Below are positions 43,710-52,753 of a DNA stretch of 64,000 bases, one piece after another. The stretch covers positions 45,322-109,321 of the forward strand of contig CAMWLJ010000001.1 of NCBI GenBank assembly GCA_947175055.1, given 5' to 3'. The stretch's first letter is position 1; each line of letters opens with the position of its first letter. Position numbers and translations under genes: made by a program. A model generated the notes under the pieces. It was not told the DNA's origin and ran no database searches. It saw nothing but the letters and a program-made list of their open reading frames with translations. This DNA comes from an uncultured Lachnospiraceae bacterium. Its GTDB lineage: Bacteria > Bacillota > Clostridia > Lachnospirales > Lachnospiraceae.

Positions 43710-44055
43710 GATGGTTCCTCCTTTTATCTGGGATGACGAACGAAATAAAGGCAAATTTTGTTCGTCAAGTTAATTGTCAAAATAAATATGATATAATTAT
43801 GGTGCAGATGATCGCTTCGCTTTACGAGAACGTGAAGCAAATTTGCTTTTTATATTTTATAATAAGTAAAGGGAATTTTCAACTTTCTTGACTACTACGG
43901 GTAATTATTCTATAATGAAATCTGTACGCACAGGCAAATTGCAGCGGTGTCGGAACGGATGACGCCGTCAGGGGAGACATGACGGCAGGCCAGAGGGTCG
44001 GAGAAGCTGCAGGACTATTGTGCTCGCAGAACAGAGGAAAGGCAAGTACACGACT
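43710..44055. other. Divergent intergenic region between rqcH and yicC
   Basis: This 346-bp gap holds an extended -10 promoter for the plus strand (43789-43797), followed by GCTTC/GAAGC and GCAAATTTGC dyads ending in TTTTT near 43846-43851, which resemble an early terminator or attenuator. The rest is featureless. Confidence 0.5.
43789..43797 (+). promoter_or_regulatory. Extended -10 promoter ahead of yicC
   Basis: TGATATAAT (TGN plus a perfect TATAAT). The -35 region is poor, which is usual for extended -10 promoters. It would drive the yicC-remA-gmk-rpoZ-rimO-pgsA-cinA run. Confidence 0.55.
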
Positions 44056-44934
44056 ATGATAAAGAGTATGACTGGTTTCGGCAGATGTGAGATCGCCAGA
44101 GAGGAACGCAGGATCAGCGTAGAGATGAAGTCCGTCAACCACAGATATCTGGATGTGAGCATCAAGATGCCCAAGAAGCTGAACTTCTTCGAGGCGGCGA
44201 TACGTGGTGAACTTAAGAACTATATCCAGCGTGGGAAGGTGGATCTTTTCATTAATTATGAGGATCTGACGGAGTCTAATGTGTGCGTGAAATACAACAG
44301 GGAGCTGGCCTCGGAGTATATGATGTACTTAAATAAGATGGCGGAGGATTTTGCTCTGGAGAATGACATCCGTGTGTCTGCTCTGTCTCGGTATCCGGAA
44401 GTGTTGAGCATGGAAGAACAGACGATTGACGAAGAGGAATTATGGCAGCTTCTGGAGGAGGCGGTCAGGGGTGCAGCAGAGGGATTTGTGGAGACCAGGG
44501 TCAAAGAAGGCGAGAACCTGAAGAATGACTTGATCGGCAAACTGGATGGTATGTTAACGCATGTGGATTATATCACAGAGCGGTCACCGTTGATCATTGC
44601 GGAGTATAAGCATAAGCTTCGGGATAAGGTCAAGGATCTTCTGGAAGATGCGAATGTGGACGAAAGCCGTCTGCTCATGGAAGTCACGATCTTTGCGGAT
44701 AAGGTATGTGTGGATGAAGAGTTGGTACGTCTGCGCAGTCATATCGAGACGACGAAAGAGAATCTTCTGCAGGGAGGCAGCATTGGACGTAAGCTGGACT
44801 TTATCGCCCAGGAGATGAACCGGGAGGCGAACACTATTTTATCCAAGACCAGCGACTTGGAGACATCAAATCACGCTATTGAATTAAAGACGGAGATCGA
44901 GAAAGTACGCGAGCAGATTCAGAACATCGAGTAA
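44056..44934 (+). CDS. yicC: YicC family endoribonuclease
   Basis: The 292-residue protein starts MIKSMTGFGRCEI and has SVNHRYLDVSIKMPK and the C-terminal DFIAQEMNREANTILSKTSD pattern of the YicC family, which in other bacteria acts as an RNase affecting small RNA stability. ATG 44056 is chosen by homology over an earlier in-frame start. It heads the conserved yicC-remA-gmk-rpoZ order. Confidence 0.93.
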   Translation: MIKSMTGFGRCEIAREERRISVEMKSVNHRYLDVSIKMPKKLNFFEAAIRGELKNYIQRGKVDLFINYEDLTESNVCVKYNRELASEYMMYLNKMAEDFALENDIRVSALSRYPEVLSMEEQTIDEEELWQLLEEAVRGAAEGFVETRVKEGENLKNDLIGKLDGMLTHVDYITERSPLIIAEYKHKLRDKVKDLLEDANVDESRLLMEVTIFADKVCVDEELVRLRSHIETTKENLLQGGSIGRKLDFIAQEMNREANTILSKTSDLETSNHAIELKTEIEKVREQIQNIE

Positions 44935-45029
44935 ACGGCATGTCTGCCTGACGGTTTCGGGAAATGACCGGAGCAGGCGGCATGAATACAGACAGGAACA
45001 GGATGCAGCGAGAAAGAGGGGCATCAAAT

Positions 45030-45290
45030 ATGGGAAGGCTGATTCATGTAGGATTTGGCAATGTGGTGAATACGGGAAAGATCATTGCGATCGTCAGCCC
45101 GGATTCTGCGCCGATCAAGCGCATGGTACAGAAGGCAAAAGAGACAGGAACAGCGATAGACGCTACACAAGGGCGTAAAACGAAGGCAGTGCTGGTGATG
45201 GAAAACAACCAGATCGTGTTGTCGGCTTTACTTCCGGAGACCATTTCCGGCAGAGCACAGATGGAAGGCGGAGAGGCAGATGAAGCGTAA
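45030..45290 (+). CDS. remA: RemA/DUF370 DNA-binding regulator
   Basis: The 86-residue protein has MGRLIHVGFGNVVNTGKIIAIVSPDSAPIKRMVQ and IDATQGRKTKAVLVM, matching RemA, the ring-forming activator of matrix and osmoprotection genes in Bacillus. ATG 45030 is chosen by homology. It overlaps gmk by 11 bp, as is usual. Confidence 0.9.
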   Translation: MGRLIHVGFGNVVNTGKIIAIVSPDSAPIKRMVQKAKETGTAIDATQGRKTKAVLVMENNQIVLSALLPETISGRAQMEGGEADEA

Positions 45291-45903
45291 GGGTATTTTG
45301 ATCATTATATCCGGGTTTTCCGGAGCGGGGAAGGGAACCCTGGTCAAGAAGCTGGTGGAGAAATACGATGGGTATGCATTGTCTATTTCTGCAACTACCA
45401 GAGAACCCAGGCCGGGAGAAGTGGACGGCCGTGAATATTTTTTCCTGAAAAAAGAGGAATTTGAGAGTAAGATCGCCGAGAACGGCTTGATCGAGTATGC
45501 GTGCTATTGTGATAATTATTATGGGACACCGCGGGAATATGTGGAGGAACAGCTGGAGGATGGCCGGGATGTGATCTTGGAGATTGAGATCCAGGGAGCA
45601 CATAAGGTGAAGCAGCAGTATCCGGATGCACTGACGCTTTTCGTGATGACACCCGATGCCGAGGAACTCAGATACAGGCTGGAAAGCCGGGGGACAGAGA
45701 GTGCGGAAGTGATCGAGAAGCGTATGCAGCGTGCCGCCAAGGAGGCGATGGGCATCGAGAAATATGAGTATATCGTGGTGAACGATAATTTGGAGAAGTG
45801 TGTTGATGAGGTACACAGGATCATCATGGCAGCCCATAATGCAGCGCATAGAAATATAGAATTTATCGATAATATTAGAAAAGAACTGGAAGGAGAAATG
45901 TGA
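45280..45903 (+). CDS. gmk: Guanylate kinase
   Basis: Gmk phosphorylates GMP to GDP. The P-loop GFSGAGKGTL (near residue 11), SATTREPRPGEVDGREYFF and the lid region are intact in this 207-residue protein. The last codon overlaps the rpoZ start (TGATG). Confidence 0.96.
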   Translation: MKRKGILIIISGFSGAGKGTLVKKLVEKYDGYALSISATTREPRPGEVDGREYFFLKKEEFESKIAENGLIEYACYCDNYYGTPREYVEEQLEDGRDVILEIEIQGAHKVKQQYPDALTLFVMTPDAEELRYRLESRGTESAEVIEKRMQRAAKEAMGIEKYEYIVVNDNLEKCVDEVHRIIMAAHNAAHRNIEFIDNIRKELEGEM

Positions 45904-46163
45904 TGTTACACCCATCTTATGCAGATTTGATCAACGTAGTAAACAGTGGAGTTGAGGAAGGAGAGGATCCGGTAGTAAACAGCAGATATTCTATCGTAAT
46001 GGCGACATCCAAGAGAGCGAGACAGATCATTGCCGGCGATGAGGAACTGGTGGACGGCAGAGGTAAGAAGGCGCTTTCCGTGGCTGTGGAAGAGCTGAAC
46101 CAGGGTAAGATCAAGATTCTGGGTGAGGAAGAGCAGGACGAGGAAACGGAAGAAGAAGCATAA
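45903..46163 (+). CDS. rpoZ: RNA polymerase omega subunit
   Basis: The 86-residue protein has the omega pattern MLHPSYADLINVVN, RYSIVMATSKRARQI and KKALSVAVEELNQGKI, followed by an acidic tail. ATG 45903 is preferred, with AAGGAGA 6 nt upstream. Confidence 0.94.
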   Translation: MLHPSYADLINVVNSGVEEGEDPVVNSRYSIVMATSKRARQIIAGDEELVDGRGKKALSVAVEELNQGKIKILGEEEQDEETEEEA

Positions 46164-46165
46164 TA

Positions 46166-47512
46166 ATGAAAAAGAAGATATTGTTCGTGTCTCTCGGATG
46201 TGACAAGAATCTGGTAGATTCCGAGATGATGCTGGGGCTGCTTGCAAAAAGCAGTTATGAATTTACCGACGATGAGCGTGAGGCGGATGTTGTGGTGGTC
46301 AACACATGTTGCTTCATCAACGATGCCAAGGAAGAGAGCATCAATACGATTCTGGAGATGGCAGAGCTTAAGAAAATCGGCGCTATCGAAAGCCTGATCG
46401 TTACAGGATGTCTTGCTCAGCGCTACAAAGAGGAGATTCAGGCGGAGATTCCGGAGGTGGATGCTATCCTGGGGACGATGGCGATCGATGAGATCGCGAA
46501 GACCCTGGAAGAAGTGGGGCAGGGTATTAGGACCAATCGTTATAAAAGCCTGGATGAGAAACCTTTGACCGGCGTGGACCGTGTGGTCACTACCGGCGGC
46601 CATTATGCCTATCTGAAGATCGCGGAAGGGTGCGATAAGCACTGCACCTACTGTATCATTCCCAAGGTGCGGGGCAATTATCGCAGCGTACCGATGGAGG
46701 ATCTGGTGCAGGAGGCGGAGAAGCTGGCTGAGCAGGGAGTCAGGGAACTGATCCTGGTAGCCCAGGAGACGACGCTGTACGGGGTGGATCTGTACGGACA
46801 TAAGGCTTTGCCGGAATTGCTGCATAGGTTATGTAAGATCAGCGGATTGTATTGGGTACGGATTCTGTATTGTTATCCGGAGGAGATCGATGAAGCATTG
46901 ATCGAGACGATACGGCAGGAGAAGAAGATTTGTCATTATCTGGATCTGCCCATTCAACATGCGTCAGACAGGGTATTGCGCAGGATGGGACGTAGGACGG
47001 ACAGGGAGCATCTGGAGCAGACGATCGACAGGCTGCGTCAGGAGATTCCGGATATCTGTCTGCGGACTACGCTGATCACGGGTTTTCCGGGTGAGACACA
47101 GGAGGATCACGAACAGCTGCTTGATTTTATTGACCGCATGGAGTTTGACAGACTTGGGGTGTTCCCCTATTCTCAGGAGGAAGATACGCCGGCGGCACTG
47201 ATGGAAGACCAGATTGAAGAAGAAATCAAACAGCAGCGGTTTGCGGAATTGATGGAACTGCAGCAGGAGATCGCTTTTGCAGCGGCACAGGATATGGTCG
47301 GCAGAGTGGTCACGGCAGTGATCGAGGGCAAGGTCGTCGATGAGAACGCGTATGTGGCGCGGACATATAAAGACGCTCCGGGAGTGGATGGGCTGTTGTT
47401 CGTGAATACGGGACGGGAGCTGTTGACCGGTGATTTTGTCAAAGTGAAAGTTAATGGTGTCTATGAATATGATTTGATGGGAGTGTTAGTAGAAGATGAA
47501 TTTACCGAATAA
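46166..47512 (+). CDS. rimO: Ribosomal protein S12 methylthiotransferase RimO
   Basis: RimO methylthiolates an aspartate of ribosomal protein S12. The 448-residue protein has the N-terminal MTTase domain (cysteines in SLGCDKN, NTCCF, TGCLAQ), the radical-SAM motif CDKHCTYC near residue 155-162 and a C-terminal TRAM domain. It overlaps pgsA by 17 bp. Confidence 0.95.
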   Translation: MKKKILFVSLGCDKNLVDSEMMLGLLAKSSYEFTDDEREADVVVVNTCCFINDAKEESINTILEMAELKKIGAIESLIVTGCLAQRYKEEIQAEIPEVDAILGTMAIDEIAKTLEEVGQGIRTNRYKSLDEKPLTGVDRVVTTGGHYAYLKIAEGCDKHCTYCIIPKVRGNYRSVPMEDLVQEAEKLAEQGVRELILVAQETTLYGVDLYGHKALPELLHRLCKISGLYWVRILYCYPEEIDEALIETIRQEKKICHYLDLPIQHASDRVLRRMGRRTDREHLEQTIDRLRQEIPDICLRTTLITGFPGETQEDHEQLLDFIDRMEFDRLGVFPYSQEEDTPAALMEDQIEEEIKQQRFAELMELQQEIAFAAAQDMVGRVVTAVIEGKVVDENAYVARTYKDAPGVDGLLFVNTGRELLTGDFVKVKVNGVYEYDLMGVLVEDEFTE

Positions 47513-48029
47513 ATTGACAATGTTTCGTGTGATCCTGATCCCCTTTTTTGTGGTGTTTCTTTTAGTTGACATAACATCCGTAGATAAGTGGATAGCACTT
47601 GCTATTTTTATTGTTGCCAGTCTGACAGACATGTTGGACGGCAAGATCGCCCGCAAATACAATCTGGTGACGAATTTTGGCAAGTTTATGGATCCACTGG
47701 CAGATAAACTGCTGGTATGTTCTGCGTTGATCTGTCTTGTAGCGCTTGAAAGGATTCCGGCCTGGATGGTCATCGTCATCATTGCCAGAGAGTTTATCAT
47801 CAGTGGTTTCAGGCTGGTGGCTTCGGACAATGGCGTCGTGATCGCGGCAAGTTACTGGGGAAAGTTCAAGACGACATTTCAGATAATCATGATATGCCTG
47901 ATGATCGCGGATCTGGAGGCACTGCAGCTTTTGACAATGATCGTAACTTGGGTAGCCGTGATCCTGACGGTGGTGTCATTGGTGGATTATCTGGTGAAGA
48001 ACAAGGACGTTATGAAGGATACGAAGTAA
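47496..48029 (+). CDS. pgsA: CDP-diacylglycerol-glycerol-3-phosphate 3-phosphatidyltransferase
   Basis: PgsA makes phosphatidylglycerol phosphate, the first step to phosphatidylglycerol. The CDP-alcohol phosphotransferase motif SLTDMLDGKIARKYNLVTNFGKFMDPLADK is intact, with about five membrane segments in 177 residues. Confidence 0.95.
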   Translation: MNLPNKLTMFRVILIPFFVVFLLVDITSVDKWIALAIFIVASLTDMLDGKIARKYNLVTNFGKFMDPLADKLLVCSALICLVALERIPAWMVIVIIAREFIISGFRLVASDNGVVIAASYWGKFKTTFQIIMICLMIADLEALQLLTMIVTWVAVILTVVSLVDYLVKNKDVMKDTK

Positions 48030-48058
48030 ACGTAGAGAGAACATAGAAGGATGAGCAT

Positions 48059-49330
48059 ATGATCGTAGAACTGATTTCAGTGGGAACAGAGATTCTATTG
48101 GGCAATATCGTGAATACCAACGCGGCTTTCCTGTCCGAGAAATGTGCCGGGCTTGGCCTTTCCTGTTATTATCAGGATGTGGTGGGCGACAATGAGGACA
48201 GGCTGTACGAGACGATAAAGACGGCTCTTGGCAGGGCCGATATTCTGCTCTTGTCGGGAGGACTTGGGCCGACCCAGGATGACCTGACGAAGGAAGTGGC
48301 GGCTAAGGTAATGAACAAGACGTTGTACCTTCATGAGGAGAGCAAGGCAGCTATTCAGAGCTTTTTTGAAAAAAGAGGGCTGGAGATCACAGATAATAAC
48401 TGGAAGCAGGCCATGGTGCCGGAGGGCTGTATCGTGGTTGCTAATCCCAACGGCACAGCGCCGGGTATCATCATGGCGGAAAACGGTAAACATGTGATAC
48501 TGATGCCAGGACCGCCGAATGAGATGATCCCCATGTTTGAGACGTCGATCATGCCATATTTGAGCAGCCTGCAGTCTTGTGTGATCTATTCACAGACAGT
48601 GAAGATCTGCGGCGTGGGAGAGAGCAAAGCAGAGACCATGGTGGCGGATCTGATCAAAGAGCAGAGCAACCCGACATTAGCCACCTATGCTAAGACCGGA
48701 GAGGTACATCTGCGGGTGACAGCCCGGGCCGAGGATGAGAAGGCGGCCAGAAAGCTGGTAAAGCCCATGGTCAAGGAATTAAAGGGGCGTTTTGGCAATC
48801 ATATCTATACAACGGAAGATGATGTGACACTGGAGAAAGCGGTGGTAGATCTTCTACTGGCCAATAGACTGACAGTGAGCACGGTAGAATCCTGCACTGG
48901 CGGACTTGTGGCAGCCAGGTTGATCAATGTACCGGGTGTGTCCGAGGTCTTCAAATCCGGGTATATCACGTATTCCAATAAGGCCAAGCGAAGACTGCTG
49001 GGAGTCAAGAAGAATACGCTGGCCAAGCATGGGGCAGTCAGTGAGACGGTTGCCAGAGACATGGCGAAGGGCGCCGCTATAGTGTCCAAGGCGGATGTGG
49101 TGGTCAGTGTTACAGGCATTGCCGGACCTGACGGCGGTACGGAAGAGAAGCCGGTTGGTTTGGTGTATATCGGCTGTTATGTATGTGGAAGGTACACGGT
49201 CAAGAAATGTCTTTTCAGCGGTGACCGTGCCAAGATCAGGGATAATACGGTCTCAGCCGCGTTGTCATTGATGCGGGAATGTATTTTGCAGTATTACAGT
49301 GAAGTGACGTTTGGCGGGAAAGACAAGTGA
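48059..49330 (+). CDS. cinA: CinA-type nicotinamide-nucleotide amidase/ADP-ribose pyrophosphatase
   Basis: The 423-residue protein has an N-terminal MoeA/MogA-like domain (VELISVGTEILLGNIVNTN, GLGPTQDD) and a C-terminal amidase domain (STVESCTGGLVAARL, SVTGIAGPDGGTEEKPVG). CinA recycles pyridine nucleotides, and its C-terminal domain deamidates nicotinamide mononucleotide. In many Firmicutes recA follows cinA; here it does not. Confidence 0.93.
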   Translation: MIVELISVGTEILLGNIVNTNAAFLSEKCAGLGLSCYYQDVVGDNEDRLYETIKTALGRADILLLSGGLGPTQDDLTKEVAAKVMNKTLYLHEESKAAIQSFFEKRGLEITDNNWKQAMVPEGCIVVANPNGTAPGIIMAENGKHVILMPGPPNEMIPMFETSIMPYLSSLQSCVIYSQTVKICGVGESKAETMVADLIKEQSNPTLATYAKTGEVHLRVTARAEDEKAARKLVKPMVKELKGRFGNHIYTTEDDVTLEKAVVDLLLANRLTVSTVESCTGGLVAARLINVPGVSEVFKSGYITYSNKAKRRLLGVKKNTLAKHGAVSETVARDMAKGAAIVSKADVVVSVTGIAGPDGGTEEKPVGLVYIGCYVCGRYTVKKCLFSGDRAKIRDNTVSAALSLMRECILQYYSEVTFGGKDK

Positions 49331-49367
49331 AATAGCACGTGTAATTGAAAGGAAAAGGGGAAAATAA

Positions 49368-50810
49368 ATGGATCGATCGGAAGAGTTTGCGGATCGTAAT
49401 AACAGTAACAGGGAAGAAATGGATATACTCTCCGAGGAATCACCGTCTGGAGAAGATTCGGGAGTCTGTTCTACGGCGGATACTGCTGCAGGACAGGTGA
49501 TAAATTTGCAGGATACGGAGCAGGCTCAGGATGTAAATGATCCGAGCAGACAGCAGAATTATGATACAGGGCCGTATGATGGAAATCCTTATTACAATAA
49601 TACTCCTCATAATCATGATGCATATCAGAATACTCCTTATAATAATGATTCGTATCATAACAATCCTTATAATAATACTCGTTATGGTGACAGCCCTTAT
49701 TATGATGATCCCTATCGGAATGCGCAGTACAGCCCATTGGCACGGCCGGCCAAGAATAATAACATTCCATTGATCATTGGGATCGCTGCGGCTATCGTGA
49801 TCTTGTTTCTGATTGCTGTTTTTGCCCTGACTTATAGAGTGGTATCACTGTACTCCGAAAGATGGGAGAAGTCTCATAAAGGTTTTGAAGAGCATGAGTT
49901 TAATGATGACAGGCAGGAGAAACGGCAGAAGAACAGTGAAGAAGAGATAGAGTCGTATGACCGTGACCGCTTTGATGATGAATACGATCATGATGGTTAT
50001 TTTAATTATGATGAATACGATTACGATGACTATTTTAATGATGATTACTTTAATGACGATTATTTTAATGATGGTTACTTTAACGACGATTATTTTAATG
50101 ATGGTTACTTTAATGACGATTACTTTAAAGATGGTTATTATAATGACGATTTCGGTGATGGGTATGATTATGACAATGATCAGTATTATACGCTGCACGA
50201 CGATATCAAGAAGGATCTTTCTTATTCCGTAGAATTTGAGCATTATGAATATGACACCGATAATGATAATGTGGAGATCATGGTGTCCTATCCGGTGATC
50301 AAAGGCGAAAAGGTACCGAATCTGAAGCATTTGAATAGTGTGATAGCAGAGGAGATCGATCTGTTCAAAGATTATTTCGAGGAAGAATATGCGGATTATA
50401 TGGATGAGTATAATGGGTATTTTTCTGCACTTTCTTCCGGATATGTCACCTATATGGATGAAGAGAAGATGAGTATCGCTTTTGCGGAGTATATATATAC
50501 CGATTACTATAATGAAGCATTTCTGTATAGTATCAATATCGATATGGAGAACGGCGTCATTTTAGAGAATGAGAACATGCTGAGCATTGATGATGACTTT
50601 TCAGTGGAGTTCAGAAAGAAGAGCGATGTGCAAAATGGTGAGATCGTCTATCTTACAGGTATGACTGACCAGGAGATCACGGATCACTTTAACTCTTCAA
50701 ATATTATTGTCTTCTATACTCCTAAGGGAATGGAGATCGGATTCAACTATGAAGAAGGATGGGTAACCGTTACCTATGAGGACTACGATAAGTATCTTAA
50801 GGTTTTCTGA
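49368..50810 (+). CDS. Membrane protein with Asp/Tyr/Phe/Asn repeat stalk and DUF3298/RsiV-like C-terminus
   Basis: The 480-residue protein is not assigned to a named gene. The cytoplasmic N-terminus (1-130) is Asn/Tyr/Asp/Pro-rich with NNTPYNND-type repeats. One membrane segment (about 132-155, IPLIIGIAAAIVILFLIAVFAL) follows. The outer region begins with charged sequence and then eight five-residue units of the type DYFND/GYFND (residues 221-260). A folded C-terminal domain (about 275-480) has spacing and motifs (ISYPVI-like strand, FTPKGMEIGFNYEE) recalling the DUF3298 domain of anti-sigma factor RsiV and PdaC. No sigma factor gene is adjacent. The acidic stalk may bind cations; function is unknown. 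Confidence 0.6.
   Translation: MDRSEEFADRNNSNREEMDILSEESPSGEDSGVCSTADTAAGQVINLQDTEQAQDVNDPSRQQNYDTGPYDGNPYYNNTPHNHDAYQNTPYNNDSYHNNPYNNTRYGDSPYYDDPYRNAQYSPLARPAKNNNIPLIIGIAAAIVILFLIAVFALTYRVVSLYSERWEKSHKGFEEHEFNDDRQEKRQKNSEEEIESYDRDRFDDEYDHDGYFNYDEYDYDDYFNDDYFNDDYFNDGYFNDDYFNDGYFNDDYFKDGYYNDDFGDGYDYDNDQYYTLHDDIKKDLSYSVEFEHYEYDTDNDNVEIMVSYPVIKGEKVPNLKHLNSVIAEEIDLFKDYFEEEYADYMDEYNGYFSALSSGYVTYMDEEKMSIAFAEYIYTDYYNEAFLYSINIDMENGVILENENMLSIDDDFSVEFRKKSDVQNGEIVYLTGMTDQEITDHFNSSNIIVFYTPKGMEIGFNYEEGWVTVTYEDYDKYLKVF
50028..50147 (+). repeat. 15-bp tandem repeat (eight units) encoding the DYFND stalk
   Basis: Eight in-frame 15-bp units, consensus GAT-TAC-TTT-AAT-GAC, lie head to tail, alternating GAT and GGT in the first codon so that a 30-bp higher period appears. 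Unit 8 has diverged. Copy number may vary between strains. Confidence 0.85.
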
Positions 50811-50812
50811 TC

Positions 50813-51139
50813 TTATGTGATATCCAGTATATCATCAAATGCAATTTTAGTATTTACAATCTGAAGCAACCGGCTGGTTTCGTCAATTCGGGCGACCATG
50901 CCGGTTACTTTAATGTATTCGTCTTTGCTGAAATAAACGACGGAGGCAATCTGGCCTTTGATCAGGCAGTGCATTTTGCGGTCCAGCTCTTCTGCCATCT
51001 CTTCAGATAATTCTATTCTTGGCACGGTGATCTTCTCACGGGCAGCCAGTGCGTCCGGCAGACCCTTTAAGGCTGCGAAGGGCATAAACTGCTTGGCCCT
51101 GTCTTCTATTGGCATTTTGTGTTTGGGTTTACTCGCCAC
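50813..51139 (-). CDS. YolD-like protein
   Basis: The 108-residue protein has the YolD family pattern DRAKQFMPFAALKGLPDAL followed by a small beta-rich domain. YolD proteins are commonly encoded with a Y-family polymerase (YqjW/UvrX type) in Firmicutes and are thought to be accessory factors, which fits here. It overlaps the polymerase gene by 11 bp and shares its promoter. Confidence 0.85.
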   Translation of the reverse strand: MASKPKHKMPIEDRAKQFMPFAALKGLPDALAAREKITVPRIELSEEMAEELDRKMHCLIKGQIASVVYFSKDEYIKVTGMVARIDETSRLLQIVNTKIAFDDILDIT

Positions 51140-52394
51140 TTTTGTGCCCTCCGATCTGATGATTCCGTTCTTTGGTGGTGGCGCCTTCTTCCAGGTTCAT
51201 GCCCTTTAAGATGGCGTCTTTGCCGAACTTGTTCTTGATACTGATGACAGCCTGCTGTATCTTGCGGCTGCGCTCTAACTGTGCGCTGTCAATGAAGAAA
51301 TTGTATTGATGGTATTCCTCCGGCATCACATTGTTGCAGGTGATATTGATGCGATGGACCGGGTAAGCCGGATCAACGATCTGCCGGTAAAGATCTGTCA
51401 CTACGGGTATGAGTAGCAGATCGGAGTTGGTCTCCACGTCAGCAGCGGCAGTACCGTGGGAGGAAGGAACATTGAGCCTGTTGGCATAGCCTACGTGAAG
51501 CGTGATGGAGCCGGTGACCAGATTCTTCTCTACCAGATCCAGGCAGAGCAGATCCATCATTTCCTTTGCAACGAGCAATCCCTTTTCGTAAGAATAGTCA
51601 CTGCCCAGTACCTGTCCGCTGCTCAGACAGTTGGTGTGTGACCTGTAGGATTTGATATCTGACATGGTAACGGGCTCACGGCCCCAGGCGTGGTCGATCA
51701 GAAGCTCGGCGTCAATGCCGAAGAGCCGATAAAGGAAATCTTCGTCGGCCTGTGCGAGATCTCCCATAGTGCGGATACCGTAGGGTTCCAGTCGTCTTGC
51801 AGTGCCGGAGCCGATCCGCCAGAAATCGGTGAGAGGACGATGGTTCCACAACAGTGTCTGGTAGCTGCTTTCGTCCAGTTCGCCGATAAAATCTTCTGCG
51901 TGCTTAGCGGTGATATCCAAAGCTACCTTGGCCAGATACAGGTTCGTGCCGACGCCACAGGTGGCACGAATCTTGGTGATACGGAAGATATCTGCCATGA
52001 TGCGCAGTCCCAGTTCGCGGGCAGAGATGTGGTACAGTTCCAGATAGTCAGTCACATCCATGAAAGCTTCGTCGATGGAGTACACATGGATGTCTTCTTT
52101 GGAAATATAGTTCAGATAGATACTGTAAATATCGGCGGCGGTATCGATATATTTCTGCATACGGGGCGGGGCAACGGTATACTTTACATGCTTCGGAATC
52201 TCAAAAAGGCGGCAGCGATTCTTGATGCCAAGGGCCTTCATGGCAGGCGTGATGGCAAGGCAGATCGTCTTCTCGGTGCGTTCCGGATCGGCTACAACCA
52301 GATTTTCAGTCATGGGATCCAGACCCTTGGACACACATTCCACGGAAGCGTAGAAGGATTTCAGATCGATACATAGGTAGGTGCGTTGTTTCAT
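51129..52394 (-). CDS. Y-family translesion DNA polymerase (UvrX/YqjW type)
   Basis: The 421-residue protein has the palm motifs CIDLKSFYASVECV (metal-binding Asp) and YSIDEAFMDVTDY (catalytic Asp-Glu), fingers, thumb and little-finger domains of the UmuC/DinB superfamily. It extends DNA past lesions at low fidelity. It is the first gene of a two-gene unit with yolD, and a LexA box inside its promoter (52512-52525) indicates SOS control. Confidence 0.9.
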   Translation of the reverse strand: MKQRTYLCIDLKSFYASVECVSKGLDPMTENLVVADPERTEKTICLAITPAMKALGIKNRCRLFEIPKHVKYTVAPPRMQKYIDTAADIYSIYLNYISKEDIHVYSIDEAFMDVTDYLELYHISARELGLRIMADIFRITKIRATCGVGTNLYLAKVALDITAKHAEDFIGELDESSYQTLLWNHRPLTDFWRIGSGTARRLEPYGIRTMGDLAQADEDFLYRLFGIDAELLIDHAWGREPVTMSDIKSYRSHTNCLSSGQVLGSDYSYEKGLLVAKEMMDLLCLDLVEKNLVTGSITLHVGYANRLNVPSSHGTAAADVETNSDLLLIPVVTDLYRQIVDPAYPVHRINITCNNVMPEEYHQYNFFIDSAQLERSRKIQQAVISIKNKFGKDAILKGMNLEEGATTKERNHQIGGHKSGE

Positions 52395-52753
52395 GATAAT
52401 ACTCCCAGCACGGAATTATGAAAGAATATTTCGGTAGCAGGCCATATACGGCAGCGCTGTCAGTCCATTACCGGATTATGTAATGACAGCAGTTATACAA
52501 AGCATAACACGCGAACGTATGTTTGGCAAGCGAAAAACTATGGAAACGATGAATTGAGCCAAAATTGTTGAAATTTTTGAAATGACGGCTAGCGGTAAAG
52601 GCTTAGATATGATAGAATTTTTACATTGTGATAAGAAAATGTTCAGATCATAATGAGAAAACGGAGGTAGAGTACTGTGAAATAAATTTTTCACAGGTAA
52701 ATTGGTGCTTTGTGGCAGCAAATGTCGCAGGCTGAGAAAGGTTGGTTATTACT
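52395..52753. other. Divergent intergenic region between polymerase Y and the DUF362 gene
   Basis: This 359-bp region holds the LexA-type promoter for the minus strand. For the plus strand a GGAGG followed by GTG-AAA-TAA (about 52664-52686) could be a three-codon reading frame and is probably not functional. No clear plus-strand promoter was found. Confidence 0.5.
52501..52529 (-). promoter_or_regulatory. LexA-controlled promoter of the polymerase Y operon
   Basis: On the minus strand TTGCCA (52529-52524) and TATGCT (52506-52501) are 17 bp apart. Between and overlapping them lies CGAACGTATGTTTG (52512-52525), which matches the Gram-positive LexA/DinR box (CGAAC-N4-GTTYG type) at all but one position. 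A repressor bound here would block the polymerase. Transcription would start about 100 nt before the gene. Confidence 0.82.

Noticed and set aside
50028-50147. Tandem repeats as a CRISPR array
   Set aside because: The repeats are contiguous, without spacers, and in frame inside a protein gene.
49845-50330. Long open frame on the minus strand opposite the DYFND repeat
   Set aside because: Its Ile/Val-rich product is a shadow of the repeat codons, with no ribosome site and no family resemblance.
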